Below are positions 18,762 through 28,342 of a DNA stretch of 64,000 nucleotides, piece by piece. The translations under genes were made by a program, and so were the position numbers. Origin of the DNA: Methylolobus aquaticus (GTDB taxonomy: Bacteria; Pseudomonadota; Gammaproteobacteria; Methylococcales; Methylococcaceae). Below the pieces are notes generated by a model, which saw nothing but the letters and a program-made list of their open reading frames with translations, searched no databases and was not told where the DNA came from. Numbering within the stretch: the stretch's first letter is position 1; every line of letters starts with the position of its first letter. The stretch covers positions 35,538 to 99,537 of the forward strand of contig SEYW01000006.1 in the NCBI GenBank assembly GCA_004168015.1, in the 5' to 3' direction.

Positions 18762-19190
18762 TCAGAACGGCTTCAGCGTCGCCAGAAATACGATGGCAAA
18801 CAGGAACAGCACGGGGACTTCATTGATCCATCGGTAGAACACATGGCTGCGCCGGTTGCGGTCAGCCTGGAAATCCCGCAACCACAGCCCGCAAGCCACA
18901 TGGTAGGCAACCAACAGCGCGATCAACAGCAGTTTCGCATGCAGCCACCCGGACGTGCCGAAGGCCTCCCAGGCATGATCGGCCAACATCCAGAAGCCGA
19001 ATACCAGTGTCAGCACCATGCCCGGCGTCATGATCCCATAGTAGAGCTTGCGCTCCATGATCTTGAAGCGCTCGATGCTGACGACGTCACCGCTCATTGC
19101 ATGGTAGACGAATAAACGCGGGAGGTAGAAGAGCCCGGCAAACCAGGTCACCATGAAGATCAAATGCAAGGCCTTAAACCACATGCTCAA
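18762..19190 (-). CDS. hemJ: HemJ-type protoporphyrinogen IX oxidase (CopD family)
   Basis: 142 residues with four predicted membrane helices. MWFKALHLIFMVTWFAGLFYLPRLFVYH carries the conserved His of HemJ, and WLHAKLLLIALLVAYH carries the second helix histidine. HemJ oxidises protoporphyrinogen IX to protoporphyrin IX in haem synthesis. It overlaps the thioredoxin-like gene by four bases, so they are probably co-translated. Confidence 0.83.
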   Translation of the reverse strand: MSMWFKALHLIFMVTWFAGLFYLPRLFVYHAMSGDVVSIERFKIMERKLYYGIMTPGMVLTLVFGFWMLADHAWEAFGTSGWLHAKLLLIALLVAYHVACGLWLRDFQADRNRRSHVFYRWINEVPVLFLFAIVFLATLKPF

Positions 19191-19687
19191 GACTCTCTCA
19201 ACAGGGTCTCAATTTCTTGCCGCACCCGCCCAAAATCGACGGCGCCCGTAATCTTGTGCCGGATAAGGCCATGCGAATCGATCACGAACGTGCGGGGCAC
19301 CCATTCCACTCCGCCGAAGGCGGCCGCCAGACGACCGTCCAAATCCAACGCGACTGTATACTCCAAGCCGGTCTCCCTGACCAGAGAGAGCACGCGGCTC
19401 GGAACGTCGTAGCCCATGGCCACTGCGATAACCCGCACGTCATGTGCTCGGTAATCCTCGCTCAACCGATTGAAACCAGGTATCTCGAGCAGGCAAGTCC
19501 GGCAGTCGCTGGCCCAGAACGTCACGACGACCGGATGCCCGCGCAACTGACTCAACTCGGTGCGTTCACCACCAAGGCTCGTAAACGTCGCGGTCGGTCT
19601 GTCCTCACTCCATACGGCGAACAGCACCGCCGCCAGCGCGATGGCACCAATCGCCGCAAGCACGATCCGACGCGCTGTCCTATTCAT
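19187..19687 (-). CDS. TlpA/ResA-like membrane-anchored thioredoxin
   Basis: 166 residues from MNRTARRIVLAA. An N-terminal membrane anchor (about 8-27) places the thioredoxin domain in the periplasm. The redox motif is Cys-Arg-Thr-Cys in FWASDCRTCLLEIP, with Asp where most relatives have Trp. EWVPRTFVID supplies the cis-Pro loop region. TlpA-like proteins reduce disulfides in cytochrome c or oxidase assembly. Coupling to hemJ suggests a haem-protein maturation role (inference). A longer frame to 19792 exists but would bury the signal anchor. Confidence 0.78.
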   Translation of the reverse strand: MNRTARRIVLAAIGAIALAAVLFAVWSEDRPTATFTSLGGERTELSQLRGHPVVVTFWASDCRTCLLEIPGFNRLSEDYRAHDVRVIAVAMGYDVPSRVLSLVRETGLEYTVALDLDGRLAAAFGGVEWVPRTFVIDSHGLIRHKITGAVDFGRVRQEIETLLRES

Positions 19688-19770
19688 GCCGCGCGACCGC
19701 GCCGGCACTTGGCGCTTGGGAACGCAGCGCGTAATCTTAAGTTCCCTACCAAATTGCCAGGAGATGTTTG

Positions 19771-20184
19771 ATGAAGGATTTCCCCGGCGCATGGATCCTG
19801 CTTATTGGCGGCCTCTTCGCGATACAGACCTGGGTCGTTCCGGCGGTCATCAATGGGGCGACGGGAACGACCTTGATGAAGGGCACGCCCGAGGAAGGTG
19901 GCAGCAGCCTGCCGGTATCGAATGCCTATACGGATCGCGCGTTCGCGGCCTGCAACCATCACGTGGAGACCCTCGACCGTTCGACGCGGCTGACGCTGGC
20001 TCCGTCGCCGGAGAAGAGTTGGGACATCGGGTTCGGCCGGTATGTCATCCAGGCTTCGGTGGCAGTCGGGGACGAAACCCGGCCCCAACGGCGCGATTAT
20101 GTTTGCCGAGTCCATTTCGCCGGGGGCGATGATCAGGATCCGGGAAACTGGACCGTCGACGGTCTCGAATTCAGCCAACCCTGA
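19771..20184 (+). CDS. hypothetical exported protein
   Basis: 137 residues from the ATG at 19771, with AGGAG at 19759-19763. The N-terminus has a short charged segment and a hydrophobic stretch (AWILLIGGLFAIQTWVVPAV), either an uncleaved anchor or a signal peptide. The rest is soluble with two cysteines (AACNHHVE and DYVCRVHF) that could form a disulfide in the periplasm. No family was recognised. It is transcribed away from the thioredoxin-like gene, so the roughly 80-base gap must hold both promoters. Confidence 0.6.
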   Translation: MKDFPGAWILLIGGLFAIQTWVVPAVINGATGTTLMKGTPEEGGSSLPVSNAYTDRAFAACNHHVETLDRSTRLTLAPSPEKSWDIGFGRYVIQASVAVGDETRPQRRDYVCRVHFAGGDDQDPGNWTVDGLEFSQP

Positions 20185-20277
20185 GTCCTTTCCGCTCAAA
20201 CCTAGCACCGAGGTGAACTGACGTTCCGTGCGAGCTTACCTCGGCCTGCTCGGGAATTTCGGCCTGGGGTCGCCGGA

Positions 20278-21207
20278 TCAGTCCTCGACTTGCTGGATAC
20301 CGTCCAGATACCAGGTTGGCTGGCGACTGGCTTCGCTGCGAGTGAAATGCCAGACCTCGCGAGTGATGGACGGTTCATGGCTGGCGCCTTCACGCAACCG
20401 GGCAGCAAACAGCACACTGGCAATCAGTTGATCGCCGGATCGTTCCACGCCCAGCAGTTGCGCATCGAGACCGAGCACCTGGGTGGGGTCGTCATCAGTG
20501 CGCTCCCGCAACTGGGCTTCCAACTCGGCATACACACGCTCGGTGGCCAGCGCCCGCAGTTCTGAATAATCGCGCGCATCCCAGGCCTGCTGCAGATGCC
20601 GGTACGCTTGCTTGGCACCTGCAAGGAAAGCATCGCGATCGAACCCGGCCGGGACGTCCTGCGCACCAACGTGGGCGGCACCGCCGCGGAACATTATGTC
20701 GGTATCGAATCCGGCCGGAGCGCCGGCATGCGGAGCCCGCCGCGACGCACTCTGATCCGGCCCACCGCCGAAGCCGCCTGCCGCCCCACGCCCGGTATCC
20801 CATTGCGGCGCGCCGCGACGCGCTGCCAGCAAGCGGAAGGCCAGATAGGCGACGAAACCCATAACGACGATATCGAGGAAATTGATGTGCTCGAAAGCGC
20901 CGCCGAAGAACATGGCGCCGAGCAGACCACCGAGCGCGAGTCCTCCGAGCATGCCCATGAGGCCGCCCCGATTGCGGAATGATTCGCGCATGGCCTGATT
21001 GCGCTGGACCGGCGCGGGCGCAGCCGAGGGCGCACTGCGCGGCATTGCGCCGTAATCCGGTCCGGGACGGTAAGGCTGGCTGTACGAGGGTCGCCCACCG
21101 AAAGACTTGCCACCGCCGAGGCGCTTCGCGAACGCATCCCCGGGCTGAGCGAGCATAAGCACCAGGCCGGCCAACACAGACAGAGAGATCTTCAAATACG
21201 GTTTCAT
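20278..21207 (-). CDS. Tim44-like domain membrane protein
   Basis: 309 residues from MKPYLKISLSV, preceded by a GAGGC-like site. It has a signal peptide or first helix (about 4-26), a Gly/Pro/Ser-rich linker, Gly-rich hydrophobic helices at about 85-125, and a C-terminal Tim44/MBA1-like domain (about 190-305; FLAGAKQAYRHLQQAWDARDYSELRALATERVYAEL). Bacterial Tim44-like proteins are common next to small exported proteins. Their role is unproven, and membrane association or assembly is assumed from the mitochondrial homologue. Confidence 0.78.
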   Translation of the reverse strand: MKPYLKISLSVLAGLVLMLAQPGDAFAKRLGGGKSFGGRPSYSQPYRPGPDYGAMPRSAPSAAPAPVQRNQAMRESFRNRGGLMGMLGGLALGGLLGAMFFGGAFEHINFLDIVVMGFVAYLAFRLLAARRGAPQWDTGRGAAGGFGGGPDQSASRRAPHAGAPAGFDTDIMFRGGAAHVGAQDVPAGFDRDAFLAGAKQAYRHLQQAWDARDYSELRALATERVYAELEAQLRERTDDDPTQVLGLDAQLLGVERSGDQLIASVLFAARLREGASHEPSITREVWHFTRSEASRQPTWYLDGIQQVED

Positions 21208-21688
21208 ACGGGCCTCAGGCAATTTCAACGGCTACGGTTTCCGGCACTTTTCGGTTCGGACAGTTCTCGCCGCGGCGACCGGACCCGGCGGGCGCAGAGC
21301 ATAGCACACGCGCGGGTCAGCGACGTCGAGTGACCACGAACACAGACTCCAAACTTCGGACTGATGGAAATTCAGGAGGTTCCCCCGGGAGACCGTGAGG
21401 ACGACAGCGCGTGCCAAGAGGAATGTGCGGCTCGGCGGGTGCGGATTCAAGAGAGAGTTACGAGTCGCAGATGGACCCGTTGTTCGGCCGTCACCGCGTG
21501 TGAACGATCACCGGCGGCGGGGAAATAAGTCTGGACGGGCCCGTCAGGACCGACATCAGGGCCACGAAGCGGTATGACGAAAGCCCAGCGTTGCGGCATG
21601 TATTCGGCAAACGCAATTGCCCATCGCGTGGGTCGTCCGAGTCCGCTACGGGATCGAGCGCTCAGCAGCGAGCACGCCGCACGGAAGC
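21208..21688. other. 480-base region without a recognisable gene
   Basis: Short frames exist on both strands, but none has a ribosome site plus a plausible protein. The stretch separates the Tim44-like gene from the A-type carrier gene, both on the minus strand, and probably contains the promoter for the former. No repeat or RNA fold was recognised. Confidence 0.3.
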
Positions 21689-22000
21689 TCAGTTGTGCAT
21701 CGACCGCAGGTTGGAGAATCGGAAACCCGAAGCGTCCCTCTCATCCACGAAGTCGATCACGGCGCCCTCGACGTAGGGGACGCTTTTCGGATCAATGAAC
21801 AACTTGACTGCACCACAATCGACCACCTCGTCGTTGGGCTGCGCATGTTCCTCCAACCTGACCCCGCACTGCAGCGTATCGCCGCACAGCGAGGAAACGA
21901 TGATCCGAATCCCCGTCGCTTCGAAACCAGAGGTTTTGACGAATTGCCTGGCGGCGCTGATCGCTTTGTCGGTGAGCGTGACCACGGCTTCGACCCTCAT
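21689..22000 (-). CDS. A-type iron-sulfur carrier-like protein (HesB/IscA fold) lacking the C-terminal Cys motif
   Basis: 103 residues. The opening VTLTDKAISAARQFV and the central GIRIIVSSLCGDTLQCGVRLEEH match the IscA/HesB fold, as does FIDPKSVPYVEGAVIDFVDE. Canonical carriers end with Cys-Gly-Cys, which supplies two of three cluster ligands; here the end reads FRFSNLRSMHN without cysteine. The cysteines present are two in the first motif and one in VVDCGAVKLF. It may bind a cluster differently or be a non-binding paralogue. No isc or suf genes are adjacent. AAGGAG lies about 12 bases upstream of the start. Confidence 0.75.
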   Translation of the reverse strand: MRVEAVVTLTDKAISAARQFVKTSGFEATGIRIIVSSLCGDTLQCGVRLEEHAQPNDEVVDCGAVKLFIDPKSVPYVEGAVIDFVDERDASGFRFSNLRSMHN

Positions 22001-22270
22001 CTGCTATGAAATCTCCTTAGATTCTGCAGGGTCTGTGCCAAGCCTTGAGGCCGGGCGAGGTTGCCTCGTGAGCACTTGATTTTCCGGGATCTCAGTCTTC
22101 CGTCATTCGCGCGGGGCTGGTCGTGTGAACCAACGACCCGGCCGACGGCGCGCCAAAGCTGTGCACCCCGCCGTGCCGACGTCCTTTCACGGTGCACGAT
22201 TGGCGTGGCACTCGAGGTACCGCCCACCGTCCGGGTTGCGCCAGGAATGCGCAGACAGGGGAAACCCGGC

Positions 22271-23248
22271 TCACGCGGCGCGGGGGCGACTGATCCGCGC
22301 GGCATCGGGACCGGCCGGCGCCTCGAAATAGCACGCGCTGACGGAGTCATGGATATGCCCAAGGCAGATCTGGAGTTCGTCCACGAATTCATGCAGTTCC
22401 TTCTGGGTTACTGCATCCGAGGAAAACGCCCGCAGGAGCCGATCGACCGGTTCCAGCACCTTCAGCGGTTCTTCGGAGCGGGGAAGCCGGCGCAAACTGT
22501 CTTCCATTTCGAGTACGCAGAATCGTACCGAACGGGGAAAGGATTCGTCCTTCATCAGGAAATCGACCGCCTCGGTGCGGCGCACCGCCGCCTGCCGGTG
22601 CCGCCGGTACATCTGGTAGGCAGTCAGCGATTTCAGCACGCTGGTCCACAGGATGTTCTCGAACGGCTTCACGGCATCGCCGGTTCCCAGTTCGTAATCC
22701 TTATAGCGCACATCCAGAATGCGGGTCGTCATGTCGGCCCGCTCCAGATTGCACCCCAGGCGATAAAACTCATAGCCGGCATCGTGACTCATGGTGCCGG
22801 CGCCGATGCCGGCAATCTGCTGCACGCCGAGTATCGTGTCCTGCAGATAGCCGAAGCGCCGACGGGCAGACAACCCGTCCGCGAGGCGCTCGCTGGCATG
22901 CAGATAAAGACCGTTGATCTGCTCCCACAACTCGCGCGGCACGATGTCCCGGATCGTCCGCGCGTTCTCGCGAGCGAAGCGCAGGGCCGACAGAATCGAG
23001 CCCTGCCCGCGGTCATCTCCAATCAGGAAACGCAGGACATTGTTTTCATTGGTCACCGTATGGCGGTCGTAAAACCGCTCATGCGATCCGGTAATCGCGA
23101 TCAAGGCATCCCAACCGGGGCGGATATCTTTCGGCAGGTCCAGGATCAGGTTGCCGTTGGCGGTGATCAAACGGGCCATGTTTTCGGCCCGCTCCAGGTA
23201 CCGGGCCATCCAGTACAGATGCTCGGCTACACGCGACAGCATCGCCAT
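22271..23248 (-). CDS. alpha-E domain-containing protein (DUF403)
   Basis: A 325-residue largely helical protein. MLSRVAEHLYWMARYLERAENMARLI is the alpha-E family opening. Family members are nearly always beside a circularly permuted ATP-grasp enzyme, and here that gene ends only two bases upstream (GAGGAG site before this start). The pair is thought to make or modify a peptide-like product; the substrate is unknown. No transglutaminase-like or proteasome-like gene, frequent third partners, is next to it. Confidence 0.88.
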   Translation of the reverse strand: MAMLSRVAEHLYWMARYLERAENMARLITANGNLILDLPKDIRPGWDALIAITGSHERFYDRHTVTNENNVLRFLIGDDRGQGSILSALRFARENARTIRDIVPRELWEQINGLYLHASERLADGLSARRRFGYLQDTILGVQQIAGIGAGTMSHDAGYEFYRLGCNLERADMTTRILDVRYKDYELGTGDAVKPFENILWTSVLKSLTAYQMYRRHRQAAVRRTEAVDFLMKDESFPRSVRFCVLEMEDSLRRLPRSEEPLKVLEPVDRLLRAFSSDAVTQKELHEFVDELQICLGHIHDSVSACYFEAPAGPDAARISRPRAA

Positions 23249-23250
23249 GC

Positions 23251-24708
23251 TCAGGTCTCCTCGCTCTCGACGATCCAGGTATCCTTGCTACCGCCACCCT
23301 GTGACGAATTCACGACGGTCGAGCCCTTTTTCAATGCGACCCGGGTCAGCCCGCCGTTGGTGACATACGTATCCCGGCCGGACAGGATGAACGGCCTCAG
23401 GTCGAGATGGCGGGGTTCGACGTGTTCGTCGACCAGGGTCGGCGCGGTCGACAGCAACAGCAAGGGCTGGGCCATGTAATTCCTCGGGTCCTTCTTGATC
23501 AGGCTGGCGAAGCTGTCTCGCTCCTTCTTGGTCGACTTGGGACCGATCAGGATGCCGTAGCCGCCCGACTCGTTGGCCGGCTTGACTACCAATTGATCGA
23601 GATGCGCCAACACATACTCGCGATCCGCCTTGTCGCTGCAGCGATAGGACGGCACGTTGGCCAGGATGGGCTCCTCGTTGAGGTAATAGCGGATGATTTC
23701 CGGCACATAGGTGTACACCACCTTGTCGTCGGCAACGCCGGCGCCCGGCGCATTGGCCAACGCAACCTTGCCCTTCTTCCAGGACCGCAGCAGACCCGGC
23801 ACGCCCAGGACCGAATCCGGGTTGAATGCCTCCGGATCCAGGAACAGGTCGTCGATGCGCCGATAGATCACGTGCACGCGGCACAGGCCCTCGATCGTAC
23901 GCATGTAGACGCAGTCGTCGTCGCCGACGAGCAGATCCGTGCCCTCGACGAGTTCCGCCCCCATCTGCTGCGCGAGATAGCAGTGTTCGAAGTAGGCGGA
24001 GTTATAGATGCCGGGCGTCAGCACGACGACCTCGGGCACCTCGACCTCCGGGGGCGCCAGCGAGGCCAGGCAGCTGTAAAGCTTGGACGGGTAATCGTCG
24101 ACCGGTTGTATGCTGATGTTCTCGAACAGTTCGGGAAACACTCGCTTCATGACGAGCCGGTTCTCCAGCATGTAGGACACGCCGGACGGCACCCGCAGGT
24201 TGTCTTCCAGGACGTAGACCGTCCCATCCTTGTCACGCACCAGATCGGAGCCGCAGATATGCGCCCAGATGCCCTGCGGCGGGTCGATACCGACGCACTC
24301 GGGCAGGAAATTCTTCGAGTCCGCCAGCAGCTCCGCGGGAAAAACGCCATCGCGCACGATCTTCTGATCGTGGTACACGTCATCGATGAAGCGGTTCAGT
24401 GCACTGACGCGCTGCACCAGCCCCTTTTCGATCATGGCCCATTCCCGTGCACCAATGATGCGCGGGATGATGTCGAACGGCCAGTTCCGGTCGATCGAAC
24501 CTTCGTTTTCCGAATAGACCGTGAAAGTGATGCCCATGCTCTTGATCTGGGCCTCGGCCGCGGCTTTGCGTTCCCTGATTTCCTCGTCGGAGAGTTCGCC
24601 GAAATGGGCGATCACCGACTGTGCGGCGGCCCGTGATCCGCCGTTCGCTGCGATCAGTTCGTCGAAGAAGCCGCTTGCATCGTAATCCTGCCAAGCGATA
24701 GTCATACG
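23251..24708 (-). CDS. circularly permuted ATP-grasp protein
   Basis: 485 residues from MTIAWQDYDASGFFDEL; an in-frame TTG at 24762 gives 18 more residues. Signatures include GSIDRNWPFDIIPRII, FLPECVGIDPPQGIWAHICGSDLVRD, ENLRVPSGVSYMLENR-like DNLRVPSGVSYMLEN and VVKPANESGGYGI. The family is a ligase-like ATP-grasp with permuted domain order, expected to form an amide or peptide bond. It forms a two-gene unit with the alpha-E gene. The partner substrate cannot be inferred. Confidence 0.88.
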   Translation of the reverse strand, partial: RMTIAWQDYDASGFFDELIAANGGSRAAAQSVIAHFGELSDEEIRERKAAAEAQIKSMGITFTVYSENEGSIDRNWPFDIIPRIIGAREWAMIEKGLVQRVSALNRFIDDVYHDQKIVRDGVFPAELLADSKNFLPECVGIDPPQGIWAHICGSDLVRDKDGTVYVLEDNLRVPSGVSYMLENRLVMKRVFPELFENISIQPVDDYPSKLYSCLASLAPPEVEVPEVVVLTPGIYNSAYFEHCYLAQQMGAELVEGTDLLVGDDDCVYMRTIEGLCRVHVIYRRIDDLFLDPEAFNPDSVLGVPGLLRSWKKGKVALANAPGAGVADDKVVYTYVPEIIRYYLNEEPILANVPSYRCSDKADREYVLAHLDQLVVKPANESGGYGILIGPKSTKKERDSFASLIKKDPRNYMAQPLLLLSTAPTLVDEHVEPRHLDLRPFILSGRDTYVTNGGLTRVALKKGSTVVNSSQGGGSKDTWIVESEET

Positions 24709-25132
24709 GGTGGGTAAGTTGAGGTTGGTTTGTTCAATGGCGTCTTGAAGCGGAGCGCGCAAACCCGGGCATCCTGGGGTCCTTGCATCTCGAACTTAGG
24801 TTAAGCAAATTGCACGCCATGGCGTTGCGCGTGAAATCTCCTTGCCGAAGGCGGTAGGGCGACACACCCGGCGGCGAACAGCGCGGGGAAGTCCCGACCG
24901 AAAGCGCCACGAGCCAGGATATTACGACGAAACGGGCCGGCTGATACGCTCCACATCGTCGGGGCGAGTCGCGTATGATCCGTCTGTAAACCCACATGGC
25001 CGAAATCGACGCAACTGCCGCGCACCAGGAAAGAGCACGCGCACCGACACGATACACCGCCTCCCTCCGAGCGCGCACCAAATCCTCTCGCCTCGGTCCT
25101 GATCGACCCATCCAACCCAGGCTTTTTCGCCC
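24709..25132. other. intergenic region between divergent genes
   Basis: About 424 bases between the ATP-grasp gene (minus) and the aminotransferase gene (plus). It must hold promoters in both directions, but no clear hexamer pair was found. No coding frame there has a recognisable product. Confidence 0.3.
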
Positions 25133-26266
25133 ATGCGTGAATTGACGCCCTTCTTCGTCATGGAAATCCTCGCCCGAGCCAAGGAACTGGAATGCCTGGG
25201 CCGCGATGTGATCCATCTCGAGATCGGCGAGCCCGATTTCCCGACGCCGGCACCGGTCATCGCGGCAGCGACCGAGTTTCTGCGGGCCGGCCGCGTTGCC
25301 TACACGCCGGCGATCGGCCTGCCTTCCCTGCGGGAGGCCATTGCAGCGCATTACCTCGAGCGCTACGGGATCGACATTCCGCCGCATCGCATCGTCGTGA
25401 CACCGGGCGCCTCCGGCGGTTTCCTGATCGCACTCGGTCTGATCCTGGCACCGGGCCGACGCCTGCTGCTCAGCGATCCCGGCTATCCCTGTTACGGAAA
25501 CCTCGTCACGCTGTTCGGCGGAAACAGCCGGTTGATACCGGTGGAGGCCGAGACGCGCTTCCACCTGAGTGTCGACGCGGTGCTGCACCATTGGGATGCG
25601 GACACCGTCGGCACGATCGTGGCGTCCCCGGCGAACCCGACCGGCACCGTCATCGACCCACCGATGTTCGAGAGTTTGATCACTGCGGTGATCGACCGCG
25701 GCGGCCACTTCATTTCCGACGAGATCTACCACGGACTGCAGTATGGGACTTCCAGCCCTTCGGCCCTGAATTTTTCCGATCAGGCCTTCGTCGTCAACAG
25801 TTTCTCGAAATACTTCGGCCTGACGGGCTGGCGCATCGGCTGGGTCATCGTACCGGAGTCCTTCGCTCGTGCCGCAGAGACAGTCGCGCAGAACCTGTTC
25901 ATCTCGGCCGCGACACCGAGCCAGCACGCCGCACTGGCCGCCCTGGGGCCCGAGTGTCGAACCGAACTCGAAGGCCGCCGACAGGAGTTTCAGGCCCGGC
26001 GCGATTATCTTGTCGGTGCCGTCCGGGCTCTCGGCTTCGGCATACAGGCCGTACCGGAGGGTGCCTTCTACGTCTATGCGGACGCCAGCGCCCACACCGA
26101 CGACAGCTTCGAGTTCGCCCGGCGCCTGCTCGAGGACCAGGCCGTCGCCGTCACGCCGGGCAAGGATTTCGGTCGGTATCGGCACGAGCGCTATGTAAGG
26201 TTCGCCTACACGACGTCGATACCCCGGATGGCCGAGGCGATCGAACGGATACGCCGATCTTTATAG
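25133..26266 (+). CDS. class I/II PLP-dependent aminotransferase
   Basis: 377 residues, fold type I. The Schiff-base lysine lies in SFSKYFGLTGWRIGW, and the substrate/PLP contacts are in SPANPTGTVID and DEIYHGLQYG. The N-terminal LEIGEPDFPTPAPV is typical of aspartate/alanine/tyrosine-type aminotransferases of the AspC/AlaT superfamily. The amino donor cannot be assigned. It is isolated between divergent and unrelated genes; a kup remnant lies 63 bases downstream. Confidence 0.82.
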   Translation: MRELTPFFVMEILARAKELECLGRDVIHLEIGEPDFPTPAPVIAAATEFLRAGRVAYTPAIGLPSLREAIAAHYLERYGIDIPPHRIVVTPGASGGFLIALGLILAPGRRLLLSDPGYPCYGNLVTLFGGNSRLIPVEAETRFHLSVDAVLHHWDADTVGTIVASPANPTGTVIDPPMFESLITAVIDRGGHFISDEIYHGLQYGTSSPSALNFSDQAFVVNSFSKYFGLTGWRIGWVIVPESFARAAETVAQNLFISAATPSQHAALAALGPECRTELEGRRQEFQARRDYLVGAVRALGFGIQAVPEGAFYVYADASAHTDDSFEFARRLLEDQAVAVTPGKDFGRYRHERYVRFAYTTSIPRMAEAIERIRRSL

Positions 26267-26329
26267 GATCTTTACGCCGGCAACGGATTCCGTCTGTTAG
26301 CATCCGGCCGAGTAAGCCACGCCTTCCTG

Positions 26330-26775
26330 ATGCAGACTCCTGCCGAACCCCAGCCCCGCAACCTGTTCAAGCTCGCTCTCGGCGTCGTTTACGGTGACGT
26401 TGGGACCAGTCCTCTGTACACCAGGAAGGAGGTCTTCAACGTTGTCCGCGCGGCGACGGTCAATGCCGCCAACATCCTGGGAACGCTGTCGCTGATCTTC
26501 TGGTCGCTCACGCTGGTGATCTCGATCAAGTACGTTCTGCTTATCATGCGGGCCGACAACCGGGGCGAGGGCGGCATCATGGCGCTGATGGCGCTCGCCC
26601 TACACCGGCGACACCGCCGTACGCACCGCTTCTGGATCACAACGATCGGACTTTTCGGAACAGCCCTGTGTTTTATGGGGACGGCCTCATTACGCCTGCG
26701 ATTTCGGTGCTTAGCGCGGTCGAAGGGCTCGAAATCGGGGCCTCCGCTCTGCACGCTTGCGTGCAGCCGATCACC
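26330..26775 (+). pseudogene. kup: kup potassium transporter remnant, frameshifted and truncated
   Basis: The first 110 or so codons match the N-terminus of Kup ([38 protein letters not shown]). After the codon at 26666 the frame is lost. Removing two bases (the TG at 26669-26670, which looks like a TG duplication) restores the Kup sequence [23 protein letters not shown]. Homology then stops near 26775 after VQPIT, and the next intact gene begins at 26838. About 470 residues of the normal roughly 620 are missing, including most transmembrane helices, so this is a dead gene. Confidence 0.88.
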
Positions 26776-26837
26776 GATCGGCATTACAGTTTATCCCCAT
26801 CCGTTCGACGTCAAAACTTGAGGAAACCTTGTCTGAG

Positions 26838-28289
26838 ATGAACGCTGCCGTCCGAATTCTCGCTGCATTGCTGCCGGCTGCGCTGCCCGGCCTTGCCAAC
26901 GCGACCGAGGCTGATGCTTCGCGCACCATCGATCTGAGCGGAAACTGGGTCGGGATCGCCGCCATCGTCATCTTCTTCCTCGCCTATGTCTTTGCGATGC
27001 TCGAAGAGAGCACGATGCTCCGCAAGTCGAAGCCGATGGTGCTCGCCGCAAGCCTGATCTGGGCGCTGATCGCGGCCGTGTACGTCTCCGGCGGACTGGG
27101 CGAGATTTCTGGCAGCGCGTTCCGACGCTCGCTGGAGGGTTATGCCGAGTTGTTCCTGTTCATACTGGTATCGATGACCTATCTCAACGCCATGGAGCAG
27201 CGCGGCGTTTTCGACACCTTACGCATCTGGCTGTTAAGCAAAGGTTTCGGTTATCGCAAGCTGTTCTGGATCACGGGGATCCAGTCGTTCTTCCTGTCTT
27301 CCGTCTGCAACAATCTGACGACCGCCCTGCTGATGGGCGCGGTCCTGATGGCGATGGCGAAGAACAATCGCCGCTTCATCACCATCGCCTGCGTCAACGT
27401 CGTGGTGGCGACCAATGCCGGCGGATCGTTCAGCCCCTTTGGCGATATCACCACCCTTCTGGTCTGGCAAAAGGGCGTCGTACCCTTCGTCGATTTCTTT
27501 ACGCTGTTCATTCCGTCGGTGGTCAACTTCCTGGTACCCGCGTTGATCATGCAATTCTGGATCCCGACGGGCAAGCCGGCATCGGCCGGCAAGGCCGTAC
27601 CCTTGCGCCGGGGCGCATCGGGCATCATCATTCTATTCCTGTTGACGATTCTGACCGCGGTCTCGTTCGAGCATTTCCTCCAGCTTCCGCCCGCGGCCGG
27701 CATGCTCGCCGGCCTGAGCTACCTGAAATTCTACTTTTACTATCTCTACCGAACGCGCATCCGACCTTCGTCAACCATACCGGCCCAAAGGGACACCGAC
27801 GATCTTGAAGGGGCGGAGATACCGGGGGATCCGGGTGAGACGAAGCAGTTTTTTGATGTGTTCCACAACGTCGCTCAGCTTGAGTGGGACACCCTGCTGT
27901 TCTTCTACGGTGTCATGGTCAGCGTCGGTGGCCTCAGCTTCATCGGCTACGGGACCCTGGCGTCGCAACTCCTTTACACGGACCTGGACCCCACGGTCGC
28001 CAACGTGCTGGTGGGCATCGTTTCAGCCTTTGTCGACAACGGCACCATCATGTATGCGGTATTGACCATGCAACCCGCCCTGTCCGAGGGGCAGTGGCTG
28101 CTGGTCACGCTGACTGCCGGCTGCGGCGGCAGTCTGCTCGCCATCGGATCGGCGGCGGGTGTAGGACTACTGGGACAAACCCGCGGCCTCTACAATTTCG
28201 TTTCGCATCTGAAATGGGCGCCGGTTATTGCCCTGGGCTACGCTGCCAGCATCCTGGTCCATTTCGCGATGAATGCTCGATTCTTCTGA
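26838..28289 (+). CDS. nhaD: NhaD-type Na+/H+ antiporter
   Basis: 483 residues from ATG 26838, with GAGGAAA about 12 bases upstream. An apparent signal-like first segment ([15 protein letters not shown]) is followed by about 12 membrane helices. Diagnostic segments include [20 protein letters not shown] and [21 protein letters not shown], typical of the NhaD/ArsB (IT) superfamily, and [12 protein letters not shown] near the end. It exports sodium in exchange for protons at the inner membrane. It follows the kup remnant directly, so the deletion that removed kup probably fused it to its present upstream region. Confidence 0.88.
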   Translation: MNAAVRILAALLPAALPGLANATEADASRTIDLSGNWVGIAAIVIFFLAYVFAMLEESTMLRKSKPMVLAASLIWALIAAVYVSGGLGEISGSAFRRSLEGYAELFLFILVSMTYLNAMEQRGVFDTLRIWLLSKGFGYRKLFWITGIQSFFLSSVCNNLTTALLMGAVLMAMAKNNRRFITIACVNVVVATNAGGSFSPFGDITTLLVWQKGVVPFVDFFTLFIPSVVNFLVPALIMQFWIPTGKPASAGKAVPLRRGASGIIILFLLTILTAVSFEHFLQLPPAAGMLAGLSYLKFYFYYLYRTRIRPSSTIPAQRDTDDLEGAEIPGDPGETKQFFDVFHNVAQLEWDTLLFFYGVMVSVGGLSFIGYGTLASQLLYTDLDPTVANVLVGIVSAFVDNGTIMYAVLTMQPALSEGQWLLVTLTAGCGGSLLAIGSAAGVGLLGQTRGLYNFVSHLKWAPVIALGYAASILVHFAMNARFF

Positions 28290-28342
28290 CCCGCGCGATT
28301 GTTCGACACCGCATCCCACCCCCGCAGTCCAGGAGTAGCCAT

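Noticed and set aside
24734..26185. 483-codon minus-strand frame opposite the aminotransferase
   Set aside because: The plus-strand protein has intact PLP motifs; the antisense product does not resemble a protein family.
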